Shown here one piece after another: positions 43,768 through 52,608 of a DNA stretch of 64,000 bases. A program made the position numbers and the translations under genes. The notes below the pieces were generated by a model that worked only from the letters and a program-made list of their open reading frames with translations, made no database searches and had not been told where the DNA came from. Position 1 is the first letter of the stretch. The number at the start of each line of letters is the position of its first letter. The stretch spans positions 62,001 to 126,000 of the forward strand of contig NZ_BMXS01000003.1 of the NCBI RefSeq assembly GCF_014651875.1. Direction: 5' to 3'. The DNA comes from Litchfieldella qijiaojingensis. GTDB taxonomy: Bacteria > Pseudomonadota > Gammaproteobacteria > Pseudomonadales > Halomonadaceae.

Positions 43768-45222
43768 TCATGGGCGGGTGGATACCGCCGCCACCTTATG
43801 GTTGCGCATCAGGAAATAGTAGAACAGGCCGCCCAGCCCGGCGCCGATCAGCCAGGCATAGCCAGTCAGCGCCGCCAGCGTCGGGACCCACACCGAGGAG
43901 ATCGAGAACAGCGCCGCCAATCCAAACGCCATCAGGGCTTTCTGGTTCCAGCCCTTGGCGTAGTAATAGGCACTGTCGGGTGACGAGGAAAACATCTGTT
44001 GGATATCCAGCCGCTGGTGCCTCACCAGGTAATAGTCGACCACGATGATGCCGTAGAAGGGGGCAATGATGGCCCCCAAGGCATTGACGAAGCCGGGCAC
44101 GCCGATCTGGCTGATCACCGAGACCCACAGCGCACCGATGAAGAAGGCGACAATGGCCGTGATCAGGCCGCCGATCCGGAAACTGATCTTGCTGGGGAAC
44201 AGGTTGGCCAGGTCGTAGGAGGGTGGGATGAAATTGGCGACCAGGTTGATGCCCACGGTGGCGGCGAAGAAGGTCAGCGCCGCGACGATGGTCAGCGGCA
44301 GTGAATCGACGCGCTCGACGATATCCGCCGGATTGGTCAGGGCATCGCCGAACAGCACCAGGGTGCCGGCGGTGATGATCAGCGCGATAAAGGAGAAGAA
44401 GGCCACGTTGAGCGGCAGGCCGAGCAGGTTGCCGAGCTTCATCTCGCGTTCGCTGCGCACGAAGCGCGAGAAGTCACCGAAGTTGATCACCACCGCGGCG
44501 AAGTAGGCGACCATGGTGCCGACAATGGCCAGGAAGGCGGCGATGGAACTGCCGGAGTGCTCGCCCGAGGCGCTGAAGATGGTGGCGACGGCGGGAATCA
44601 GCTCGCTGCCGGCCTGGACCCAGACGACGATCATCAAGGCCACCATCACCAGATAGACCAAGGGGCCGGCCCAGTTGAGGAAGTGCTTGATGCGGTCGAT
44701 GCCCTGCCAGAAGATCGCGATCTGGAACACCCACACGATCACGAAGGACACCCAGGCCACGCCCGACAGCCCCAGGAACGTGCTGCCGTCGCCGGCGCCG
44801 AACAAGGCCGTGATCAATAGCGCGACCGCGGTGGAGGCGAAGTAGGTCTGCACGCCGTACCAGAAGATACCGATGATCGCGCGCAGCATGGCCGGCAGGT
44901 TGGCCCCGCGCACCCCCATGCTGGCGCGGATCATCACCGGAAAGGGAACCCCATATTTGACGCTGGGCTTGCCGGTCAGGTTGACCAGGTACATCACGAT
45001 GACGCCGGCCAGGATGATGGCGGCCATCACCGCCCAGCCGTTCAGGCCGTAAGTCAGGAACAGCGAGGCCGCCAGGGTATAGCCGAACAGGCTTTGAATG
45101 TCGTTCGACCACACGTTGAAGATCTCGAACCAGCCCCAGGAGCGCTTGCTGTGCGGTATCGGGGCCAGGTCCTCGTTATAGAGCGTTGTGTCGATGCTCT
45201 TGATTTCCAGTTCGCCGTCCAT
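43768..45222 (-). CDS. NCS1 family nucleobase/ureide permease (copy 1)
   Basis: A 484-residue inner-membrane symporter of the nucleobase-cation-symport-1 family with about 12 hydrophobic segments. N-terminal SIDTTLYNEDLAPIPHSKRSWGW-type sequence and IFNVWSNDIQSLFGYTLAASLF are typical; family motifs WYGVQTYFAS and the NFGDFSRF loop follow. Likely substrates in this context are allantoin, hydantoins or purines; the sequence alone does not decide. It is nearly identical to the next gene (copy 2) except for the last ~85 residues, where many differences concentrate. It is the last of three permease genes downstream of the racemase gene and may be transcribed separately, because a strong hairpin precedes it. 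Confidence 0.9.
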   Translation of the reverse strand: MDGELEIKSIDTTLYNEDLAPIPHSKRSWGWFEIFNVWSNDIQSLFGYTLAASLFLTYGLNGWAVMAAIILAGVIVMYLVNLTGKPSVKYGVPFPVMIRASMGVRGANLPAMLRAIIGIFWYGVQTYFASTAVALLITALFGAGDGSTFLGLSGVAWVSFVIVWVFQIAIFWQGIDRIKHFLNWAGPLVYLVMVALMIVVWVQAGSELIPAVATIFSASGEHSGSSIAAFLAIVGTMVAYFAAVVINFGDFSRFVRSEREMKLGNLLGLPLNVAFFSFIALIITAGTLVLFGDALTNPADIVERVDSLPLTIVAALTFFAATVGINLVANFIPPSYDLANLFPSKISFRIGGLITAIVAFFIGALWVSVISQIGVPGFVNALGAIIAPFYGIIVVDYYLVRHQRLDIQQMFSSSPDSAYYYAKGWNQKALMAFGLAALFSISSVWVPTLAALTGYAWLIGAGLGGLFYYFLMRNHKVAAVSTRP

Positions 45223-45327
45223 ACTGAAGCGCTTCCTGTGCTGAAAAGTTGTGCCGCTGTTTCAGCATAAGATAGCTAGGGTAAATCTGCCTGCGATGAA
45301 GATTGTGTCGCGAAAGATGTCGACCGA

Positions 45328-45362
45328 CACGATTCCCCGGGCCATTGGCCCGGGGAATCGTG
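45328..45362. repeat. Perfect 16-base inverted repeat between NCS1 copies
   Basis: CACGATTCCCCGGGCC, loop ATT, GGCCCGGGGAATCGTG. It lies 24 bases past the stop of copy 2 (minus strand) and 106 bases before the copy 1 start. There is no U-run on either strand. It could cap the copy 2 transcript or insulate copy 1. Confidence 0.75.
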
Positions 45363-45385
45363 TTCAGGATATGGAGGGGATTGTC

Positions 45386-46855
45386 CTACGGCTGGGTTGA
45401 GGCAATCGCCACCTTATGGCTGCGCATCAGGAAATGGTAGAACAGGCCGCCAAGCCCGGCGCCGATCAGCCAGCCGTACCCATTCAGGTCACTGAGGGTG
45501 GGGATCAGCACGGTGGAGATGGAGAACAGCGCCGCCATGCCGAAAGCCGCCAGGGCCTTGCTATTCCAGCCTTTGACATAGTGGTAGGCGCCAGCCGGAT
45601 CGGAAGAGAACAACTGCTCCATGTCCAGGTGTTGACGCTTCACCAGATAGTAGTCGACCACGATGATGCCGTAGAAGGGCGCGACGATGGCCCCCAGAGC
45701 ATTGACGAAGCCGGGCACGCCGATCTGGCTGATCACCGAGACCCACAGCGCGCCGACGAAGAAGGCAATGATCGCCGTGATCAGCCCCCCCATCTTGAAG
45801 CTGATCTTGCTGGGGAAGAGGTTGGCCAAGTCGTAGGCCGGCGGAATGAAGTTGGCGACCAGGTTGATGCCCACGGTGGCAGCGAAGAAGGTCAGCGCCG
45901 CGACGATGGTCAGCGGCAGTGAATCGACGCGCTCGACGATATCCGCCGGATTGGTCAGAGCCTCGCCGAATAGCACCAGAGTGCCGGCGGTAATGATCAG
46001 CGCGATAAAGGAGAAGAAGGCCACGTTGAGCGGCAGGCCGAGCAGGTTGCCGAGCTTCATCTCGCGTTCGCTGCGCACGAAGCGGGTGAAGTCGCCGAAA
46101 TTGATCACCACCGCGGCGAAGTAGGCGACCATGGTACCGACGATGGCCAGGAAGGCGGCAATGGAACTGCCGGAGTGCTCGCCCGAGGCGCTGAATATGG
46201 TGGCGACGGCGGGCAGCAGCTCATCACCGGCCTGGACCCACACCACAATCATCAACGCCACCATCACCAGGTAGACCAAGGGGCCGGCCCAGTTGAGGAA
46301 GTGCTTGATGCGGTCGATGCCTTGCCAGAAGATCGCGATCTGGAACACCCATACGATCACGAACGATACCCAGGCCACGCCCGACAGCCCCAGGAACGTG
46401 CTGCCGTCGCCGGCGCCGAACAAGGCCGTGATCAATAGCGCGACCGCGGTGGAGGCGAAGTAGGTCTGCACCCCGTACCAGAAGATGCCGATGATCGCGC
46501 GCAGCATGGCGGGAAAGTTGGCGCCGCGCACCCCCATGCTGGCGCGGATCATCACCGGGAAGGGAATGCCGTACTTGACGCTGGGCTTGCCGGTCAGGTT
46601 GACCAGGTACATCACGATGACGCCGGCCAGGATGATGGCCGCCATCACCGCCCAGCCGTTCAGGCCGTAGGTCAGGAACAGCGATGCTGCCAGGGTATAG
46701 CCGAACAGGCTTTGAATGTCGTTCGACCACACGTTGAAGATCTCGAACCAGCCCCAGGAGCGCTTGCTGTGCGGTATCGGGGCCAGGTCCTCATTATAGA
46801 GCGTTGTGTCGATGCTCTGGATATCCAGGTCGCTATCTTTCATCGGGTTCACCAT
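45386..46855 (-). CDS. NCS1 family nucleobase/ureide permease (copy 2)
   Basis: A 489-residue NCS1 permease with the same landmarks as copy 1. The two proteins differ at roughly a dozen positions over about 390 residues, then at about 25 of the last 85. The N-termini differ (MVNPMKDSDLDIQ against MDGELEIK). Even the antisense reading frames match closely, so the nucleotide sequence is highly conserved too. This indicates recent duplication or continuing gene conversion, with a diverged C-terminus that could tune trafficking or specificity. It follows the NCS1 gene at 46911 by 55 bases. Substrate unknown; a ureide or purine is likely from context. Confidence 0.9.
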   Translation of the reverse strand: MVNPMKDSDLDIQSIDTTLYNEDLAPIPHSKRSWGWFEIFNVWSNDIQSLFGYTLAASLFLTYGLNGWAVMAAIILAGVIVMYLVNLTGKPSVKYGIPFPVMIRASMGVRGANFPAMLRAIIGIFWYGVQTYFASTAVALLITALFGAGDGSTFLGLSGVAWVSFVIVWVFQIAIFWQGIDRIKHFLNWAGPLVYLVMVALMIVVWVQAGDELLPAVATIFSASGEHSGSSIAAFLAIVGTMVAYFAAVVINFGDFTRFVRSEREMKLGNLLGLPLNVAFFSFIALIITAGTLVLFGEALTNPADIVERVDSLPLTIVAALTFFAATVGINLVANFIPPAYDLANLFPSKISFKMGGLITAIIAFFVGALWVSVISQIGVPGFVNALGAIVAPFYGIIVVDYYLVKRQHLDMEQLFSSDPAGAYHYVKGWNSKALAAFGMAALFSISTVLIPTLSDLNGYGWLIGAGLGGLFYHFLMRSHKVAIASTQP

Positions 46856-46910
46856 TGTGCTTGTTGTGGTGGGCCTGGCCTGCCCGGCGAGACCAGGCAG
46901 GCCGAGTCGA

Positions 46911-48278
46911 TCAGCTACGGAAGCGCTGGCAGGGGGCCCAGTGCTGCATCAGCAGATAGTAGGTGACACCGGCCGGGATCAGGCTGGCGTACCAGGACAC
47001 CGCGGAGAAGCTCAGTGCGGCGACGATGCCGATGGCAGTGGCGATCAAGGCGGCGTAGTTGACGCCGCGGTAGGGCCCTTGCTCGTCATACAGCTTGGCA
47101 AGGTCCAGGGTACGGCGACGAATGATGTAGTAGTCGACCACCAGGATGGCGAAGATCGGACCCAGGAACGCCGAGTAGGTCTGCACGAAGAGCTGCAGGC
47201 CGGCGGCGGACTCGGGCTGGACCAGCTTCCAGGGGAAGGTGGCGAAGGCCAGCAGGCCGACGATCACGGTGGCGATCGGGAACTTCATCTTGAACACGTC
47301 CATCAGCACGTAGGTCGGCGGTACCACGTTGTTGAGCACGTTGGTGGTGACCTGGGCGAAGGCGATGAACAGCAGGGTGGTCATCAGCAGCGGGGTGTTG
47401 TCGACGGCGTTGGCGAATACCTGGATGGGGTCGGCGGTGCCGGTGGCCTCGGAGACCATGAAACCGATCAGGCCCATGAACAGGGTGCAGGGCAGGATCG
47501 ACATGGCGTAGATGGTGGTCAGGATGCCCGGTCCGGTGCCGTGCTTGTGCTCACGGGAGTAGTCGCTGACGTTGAGCATCATGGTGCTGTAGATACCCAG
47601 GAACAGCATGGTGGCGCCCCAGAAGGGCAGGCCCCAGGAGCCTTCCATGGTCAGCAGGCTGGCCGACAGCTCGTCGCCGTAGCGCTGCACCGTGGCATAG
47701 AACATGTAGGTCAGCGAGGCGAGGATGAAAGCGCTGCCGATGTTCTCCAGCCACTTGATGCCCTGGAAGCCCATCACCGACAGGCCGATCTGCAGGAACT
47801 GGAAGGTGATGAAGTAGAACACCAGGTTATCGAAGCCGAACAGGGTGGCCGAGACCATGTTCAGGGCGCCGGCACCGATCCAACTCTGGAAGCCGTACCA
47901 CACGATGGCCGGCACGGCGCGTACCAGTCCCGGGACGCGGGTACCTGCGAAGCCGAAGGCGCTGCGCGCCTGGACCATGAAGGGGATGCCGTACTTGTAG
48001 CCGGCGGCACCATTGATGGCGAGCGCGATACCGATCACGAAGCAGCCGATGGCGATCGCCAGGGTCGCCTGGATCAGGTTCAGCGTGCCGACCACGCTGG
48101 AGCCCATGGCGAAGGTGCCGATCGAGACGCAGCCGCCGAACCAGGCCAGGAAGTAGGAGGCCCGGCCCATGATGCGGGTCTGCTGGGGCGCCAGGGATTC
48201 GTCCCCGGGAGCCTTGGATATGGTGTTGTCGGGTTGGCCGGCCAGGGTGGCTTGGGCCTGGAGTGGCTCATGACTCAT
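46911..48278 (-). CDS. NCS1 family permease, divergent type
   Basis: A 455-residue NCS1 symporter, clearly different from the two downstream copies. It has about 12 hydrophobic segments, FLAWFGGCVSIGTFAMGSSV in the first, AAGYKYGIPFMVQARSAFGF, and WYGFQSWIGAGALN as the family's signature region; NVSDYSREHKHG is the loop equivalent to the cytosolic signature. It is of the cytosine/allantoin/purine type. It lies between the racemase gene (114-base gap) and copy 2 of the duplicated permease, all on the minus strand, so uptake of allantoin or a related hydantoin is the natural guess. Confidence 0.88.
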   Translation of the reverse strand: MSHEPLQAQATLAGQPDNTISKAPGDESLAPQQTRIMGRASYFLAWFGGCVSIGTFAMGSSVVGTLNLIQATLAIAIGCFVIGIALAINGAAGYKYGIPFMVQARSAFGFAGTRVPGLVRAVPAIVWYGFQSWIGAGALNMVSATLFGFDNLVFYFITFQFLQIGLSVMGFQGIKWLENIGSAFILASLTYMFYATVQRYGDELSASLLTMEGSWGLPFWGATMLFLGIYSTMMLNVSDYSREHKHGTGPGILTTIYAMSILPCTLFMGLIGFMVSEATGTADPIQVFANAVDNTPLLMTTLLFIAFAQVTTNVLNNVVPPTYVLMDVFKMKFPIATVIVGLLAFATFPWKLVQPESAAGLQLFVQTYSAFLGPIFAILVVDYYIIRRRTLDLAKLYDEQGPYRGVNYAALIATAIGIVAALSFSAVSWYASLIPAGVTYYLLMQHWAPCQRFRS

Positions 48279-48392
48279 GATGCTTTCCTCGCAAGGGTTG
48301 AATGAATTGTTGTTGTCTGTCCGGCCTGATGGCCGGAAGGTGGCTCTTGCGGCGTGCTCGTGTTGTTGGTGTCGTTGGTTTCCTGAGTATCG

Positions 48393-49151
48393 TTATCCTT
48401 TACTCCCGTCCTGGAGGTCGAGGTGTGACAGGTGCTCGTAACGTCCGCTGAAGGGTTTCGGTCGAGGAAAGGCCAGGTCGCCATACTTGCTGGTCTCAAG
48501 GCCCAGTCCAGCTAGCGCCTCGGCCAGCTTGACGGCGGCGGTGACACCCTCGACCACGGGCAGTCCCACGGCGTCGCGAATCTGGCCGGTCAGCTTGGCC
48601 ATGCCGCCACAACCCAGCACGATAGCGCCGATGTTGTCCTCCTCTTTGGCGCGACGGCATTCGGCGATCACGCGATCCAGCGCTGCATCGGCGTTCTCCT
48701 CCAGATCGAGCACCGGGATCTCCGCGGCACGTACTCGCCGGCAGTGATGGCGGAAACCGTACTGGTCCAGCAGGTGCTCGGCGATGATCCCGGTGCGCCC
48801 CAGGGTCGTAACGATCGAAAAGCGTGTGCTGATCAGGCTGGCCATGTGGAAGGCCGCTTCGGCGATACCGACTACCGGCGCGCGCGTCAGCTCACGCGCC
48901 GCCTGTAGCCCAGGATCACCGAAGCAGGCGATGACATAGGCATCGACTCGCTCGCGTTCTCCGGCCAAGACTTCTTCCAGGACGCCTACGGCGCTGATGG
49001 CCTCGTCGAAGTGACTCTCGATGGAAACGGGGCCATGCGCTGGTTGTGTGGCGGTGATACGTGTGCCGGGCGCGGCGATATCGCGAGCCGCCTCGCCGAT
49101 CGTCGCCGTCATGTCGGCGGTGGTATTGGGATTGATGACGCGAATATGCAT
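48393..49151 (-). CDS. Asp/Glu/hydantoin racemase family, probable allantoin racemase
   Basis: A 252-residue enzyme of the hydantoin/aspartate racemase fold with two pseudo-symmetric halves. It begins MHIRVINPNTTADMT, the family start. The two catalytic cysteines are in VIACFGDPGL (about C82) and AIVLGCGGMAKLTG (about C185). Members next to urate genes (HpxA) interconvert R- and S-allantoin so that a stereospecific allantoinase can use both. Its divergence from puuE, which makes allantoate, supports that role. Two TTGTNNACAA-like sites lie 34 and 56 bases upstream. Confidence 0.87.
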   Translation of the reverse strand: MHIRVINPNTTADMTATIGEAARDIAAPGTRITATQPAHGPVSIESHFDEAISAVGVLEEVLAGERERVDAYVIACFGDPGLQAARELTRAPVVGIAEAAFHMASLISTRFSIVTTLGRTGIIAEHLLDQYGFRHHCRRVRAAEIPVLDLEENADAALDRVIAECRRAKEEDNIGAIVLGCGGMAKLTGQIRDAVGLPVVEGVTAAVKLAEALAGLGLETSKYGDLAFPRPKPFSGRYEHLSHLDLQDGSKG

Positions 49152-49632
49152 CGCCTGTCGTGCTCCTGATGTGCCGATTCATTGTTGTGGACAAAAGAAT
49201 TTGTCTTTGTACACAAAATAGGCGATGGCTTTTACCAGTGCAAGGGGAAAGTGGCGTTTAGTGAGATCTATGTTTTGTTCTATAAAATCAAGATGATATG
49301 CGATATTTTTAGGTGTCGTGTAGAATTTGCCCCTATGTGCCAACCAATTGTCGCTAGTTTTTCTCTAGTTTTGTCACCATTTCATATTTATTTTTGTATA
49401 CAGTTTGTGTGTCATGCCTTTTCTGAGCGGAAAGCGCTGGCGGGGTTGAGCCTCATCATCACGGCCCAAGCCCGTGGCCGAGAGGGTCGTGGTGAGGTCA
49501 TGGCAAAGGTTGGGGCGCTGGCTGCCCTGGTTTTCTCCAACCCGGCTTGCAAGGGGAGTGGATACATCCTATCTTTTCTTTGTATACATAGTGATGATTG
49601 TTCAGCCACAAGAAAACAAGAAGGAAACCGCC
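49152..49632. promoter_or_regulatory. Divergent racemase/puuE control region with four operator-like sites
   Basis: This 481-base AT-rich gap has no convincing gene. It contains four TTGTNNACAA-like palindromes: TTGTGGACAA (49185-49194), TTGTACACAA (49207-49216), TTGTATACAG (49394-49403) and TTGTATACAT (49580-49589). Two lie close to the racemase start, one lies mid-gap and one lies 44 bases before puuE. The density is the highest in the window and suggests the main control point of the regulon. Confidence 0.6.
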
Positions 49633-50574
49633 ATGAGCTCGATATCCAATGATGCCTATCCTCGCGATCTGATCGGTTACAGCCGTACCCCTCCTCAGGC
49701 CAACTGGCCGGGTCAGGCGCGTATCGCCGTGCAGTTCGTCCTTAACTACGAAGAGGGCGGCGAGAACTGCGTGTTGCATGGCGATGCCGGGTCCGAGCAG
49801 TTTCTCTCCGAGATCATCGGCGCAGCCTCCTACCCCGACCGTCATTTGAGCATGGAGTCGATCTACGAGTACGGCTCCCGAGCCGGCGTGTGGCGTATCC
49901 TGCGCGAGTTCGAACGTCGTGGCTTGCCACTAACGGTATTCGGCGTGGCCATGGCCCTAGAGCGTCATCCCGAGGTGGCCCACGCCTTCAAGGAGTTGGG
50001 TCACGAGATCGCCTGTCATGGCTACCGCTGGATCCACTATCAGGAAGTGCCGGAGCACATCGAACGCGAGCACATGCGACGTGCCATGGAAATCTTCCAG
50101 AACCTCTACGGGGAAAAGCCGCTGGGCTGGTACACGGGTCGCGACAGTCCCAATACCCGCCGGCTGGTGCTCGACGAGGGTTCCTTCCTCTATGACAGCG
50201 ACTATTACGGCGACGACCTGCCGTTCTGGACTCGCGCGGCGGACAGCCAGGGCGAACTGCACGACCACCTGATCGTGCCCTATACCCTGGACAGTAACGA
50301 CATGCGCTTCGCCGCCCCTCAGGGTTTCAACACCGCGGACCATTTCTTCAACTACCTGCGCGACGCCTTCGACGTGCTCTATGCGGAGGGTGAAGAGACA
50401 CCCAAGATGCTCTCGGTGGGCATGCACTGCCGGCTACTCGGCCGCCCCGGTCGTTTCCGTGCCTTGCAGCGCTTTCTCGATCACATCGAGGCTCATGACC
50501 GGGTGTGGGTCACGCGTCGCGTGGACATCGCCCGCCACTGGGCCGAGCATCATCCCGCGCCATCGGCACGTTGA
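49633..50574 (+). CDS. puuE: Allantoinase, polysaccharide-deacetylase type
   Basis: Hydrolyses allantoin to allantoate. It is the metal-independent PuuE type with the NodB (polysaccharide deacetylase) fold, not the amidohydrolase AllB. The 313-residue protein starts MSSISNDAYPRDLIGYSRTPP. It has VQFVLNYEEGGENCVLHGD, the SIYEYGSRAGVWRILREFERR block, ACHGYRWIHYQ with the histidine, and SVGMHCRLLGRPGR near the C-terminus. An AAGGAAA site precedes the ATG at 49633; a 53-codon longer frame is rejected. An operator-like palindrome sits upstream. Confidence 0.95.
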   Translation: MSSISNDAYPRDLIGYSRTPPQANWPGQARIAVQFVLNYEEGGENCVLHGDAGSEQFLSEIIGAASYPDRHLSMESIYEYGSRAGVWRILREFERRGLPLTVFGVAMALERHPEVAHAFKELGHEIACHGYRWIHYQEVPEHIEREHMRRAMEIFQNLYGEKPLGWYTGRDSPNTRRLVLDEGSFLYDSDYYGDDLPFWTRAADSQGELHDHLIVPYTLDSNDMRFAAPQGFNTADHFFNYLRDAFDVLYAEGEETPKMLSVGMHCRLLGRPGRFRALQRFLDHIEAHDRVWVTRRVDIARHWAEHHPAPSAR

Positions 50575-50828
50575 AGCAGGTTGCGGGAGGCATTGACGAT
50601 CCGCAGATGCGTCGTGCCCAACCGGCTTGGGCATGACGTTCTGGCTTGTCTTGCAAACCGAACACCTCCCCGCCTCAAGGCCTTTGTGAAAGCACTATCC
50701 AATTTCCGTTGTGGGGTGGGTGAAACTATCCATTCCGCGATGGCTTCTCTCTATAACGCTAAAGAAGCATCCTCCACGGCCGACAACCTATGTGTGGTTC
50801 GATTCACACATACATAGGGACATGCTAC
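50575..50828 (+). promoter_or_regulatory. puuE-chemoreceptor spacer with sigma-28 promoter and leader hairpin
   Basis: TAAAG (50760-50764), 14 bases, then GCCGACAA (50779-50786) matches the sigma-28 (FliA) flagellar promoter pattern TAAAG-N14-GCCGATAA with one mismatch. It is placed about 43 bases before the chemoreceptor gene. Just after it, CCTATGTGTG and CACACATACATAGG can form a leader hairpin (about 50787-50819). The remainder shows no gene. Confidence 0.65.
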
Positions 50829-52544
50829 ATGTTGCGCCGAATAAGTCTCCACACGGCCGTGATCGCGGCTCTTGCCTGTTTCGCCCTGTTCGTAGGCACC
50901 ATTTCCATCCTGGCAGCCATCAGTGACCGGCATGCCAATGCAGCGCTGGAGCGTACTCACTTCTACGACCGGCTGCGAACGGATAATTCCATGGCGGGGG
51001 TCATCTGGCTGGATGCTCGGGTGCGCCTCGAAATCGCTGCCGATTACATCGAGCAGGGGCGCACAGTAGAGGCGGACCGGCAACTGGAGATCGTCGCGAA
51101 CGCCGCGGAGCAGGTAAAAACACTCTTGGACGGCCTGATGGCCGCCCCCCTGGAGGCGGAACGAGGTGAGTCCCTGAGGCAGGAGATGGCGGCTGATTAT
51201 GCAGCAACGCAGTCGCTGATGCCGCGCATGCGTGAAGCGCTGGAGCAGCGTGACATACCAACCTTCAGGGTCTTGCGCAACGAATTGACTGGGGTGACGG
51301 ATGCCCTTGCCGTAAGCGCCACAGACTTCTCGGAATATTTGAACTCGTTGTCCGAGATAATGATCGATCAATACGATGCAGAGGGCGATCTTTACGCCTG
51401 GATAGACCTCGGCATGATCTTGTTGGCGGCGCTGGTATTGGCTCTATTCTACGTAGGACTGAGAAGGGTCGTCATCCAGCCGGTCGCCCAAGCGGTCGCT
51501 GTGGTGAATCGCATGGCCGAAGGCGAACTGTCACACAAGATCGTCACCACCAGCGAGAACGAAATCGGCAAGTTGCTCAACGCCTTGTGCCAGATGCGAC
51601 TGCGGTTGGTCGACATGATCGGCACGGTGCGAGAGGGCAGTGGTGCGATCCTGGTGGGGAGTCAGGAAATCGCCAGTGGCAATGCCGACTTGTCCTCTCG
51701 CACCGACCAGCAAGCGGCAGCGCTCGAGGAGACGGCGGCGAGCATGGAGCAGTTGACCGCCACCGTGGAGCAGAATGCCGACAATGCCCTGCAAGCCAGT
51801 GGGCTGGCCCAGGAGGCCACGAGCACTGCCGAGCATGGTGGCGAGGTGGTGCAGCAAGTGATCACCACCATGCGCGACATTTCCGAGGGTTCGCGGAAAG
51901 TTGCCGACATCACCGGCTTGATCGACTCCATTGCCTTTCAAACCAACATCCTGGCGCTCAATGCTTCCGTGGAAGCCGCCCGGGCCGGAGAACAAGGGCG
52001 AGGCTTCGCCGTGGTGGCGGGAGAGGTCCGTAACCTCGCCGGGCGTTCGGCAACGGCCGCCAATGAGATCAAGGAGTTGATCGAACACTCCGTCGGGCAG
52101 GTCAGTCGAGGTTCCGCGCTGGTGGAGGACGCCGGCAAGACCATGCGAGAGGTCGTCATGGCGGTCAAACGTGTCACCGACATCATGGATGAGATTTCCT
52201 CCGCGTCTCAGGAGCAGAGCGCTGGCATCGACCAGGTCAATCAGGCAGTGGGCCAGATGGACGGGGTTACGCAGAGGAACGCCGCACTGGTCAAGCAAGC
52301 GGCTGCCGCGGCCGCTTCTCTTGAGGGCCAGGCTCAACACCTGGAGCAGGTGGTGGCGGTATTTCGGTTGAACGAACACGAAGTGCAGGCCAGGCGGGGG
52401 CTTTCCTCGCAGCCAGCGATGACGCCAGACCGGCCAAGCTCCAAAGAGGAAGAGCCATCTCCGGCCTCCCGCGCCGCAGCACTGCCGTCTGCGTCCGGTA
52501 CCACCACGAAGACTTCCACCGAGGAAGAGTGGCTGGAATTCTGA
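50829..52544 (+). CDS. Methyl-accepting chemotaxis protein
   Basis: A 571-residue transmembrane chemoreceptor. Segments: TM1 about 10-30 (AVIAALACFALFVGTISILA), a periplasmic helical ligand domain of about 160 residues (4HB type), TM2 about 195-215, HAMP (about 216-268; RRVVIQPVAQAVAVVNRMAEGELSHKI spans its start), then the methylation helices and signalling tip (FQTNILALNASVEAARAGEQGRGFAVVAGEVR-type sequence near residue 375). The C-terminus ends EEEWLEF after a flexible tail, resembling the receptor pentapeptide that tethers CheR/CheB. The sigma-28 promoter puts it with motility genes. Position among purine genes makes a purine or ureide ligand possible, but nothing in the ligand domain proves it. 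Confidence 0.93.
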   Translation: MLRRISLHTAVIAALACFALFVGTISILAAISDRHANAALERTHFYDRLRTDNSMAGVIWLDARVRLEIAADYIEQGRTVEADRQLEIVANAAEQVKTLLDGLMAAPLEAERGESLRQEMAADYAATQSLMPRMREALEQRDIPTFRVLRNELTGVTDALAVSATDFSEYLNSLSEIMIDQYDAEGDLYAWIDLGMILLAALVLALFYVGLRRVVIQPVAQAVAVVNRMAEGELSHKIVTTSENEIGKLLNALCQMRLRLVDMIGTVREGSGAILVGSQEIASGNADLSSRTDQQAAALEETAASMEQLTATVEQNADNALQASGLAQEATSTAEHGGEVVQQVITTMRDISEGSRKVADITGLIDSIAFQTNILALNASVEAARAGEQGRGFAVVAGEVRNLAGRSATAANEIKELIEHSVGQVSRGSALVEDAGKTMREVVMAVKRVTDIMDEISSASQEQSAGIDQVNQAVGQMDGVTQRNAALVKQAAAAAASLEGQAQHLEQVVAVFRLNEHEVQARRGLSSQPAMTPDRPSSKEEEPSPASRAAALPSASGTTTKTSTEEEWLEF

Positions 52545-52608
52545 TGTGCATTGGAGCTTTTCGCTCCTTGAAGCACCGAGAACCGGATGTTCTGGAAACG
52601 GCGAACCC

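Noticed and set aside
46806-48305. Long + strand frame opposite the NCS1 permease genes (499 codons)
   Set aside because: The translation is glycine/histidine/glutamine-rich without hydrophobic or domain structure, as expected for the antisense of a membrane protein gene.
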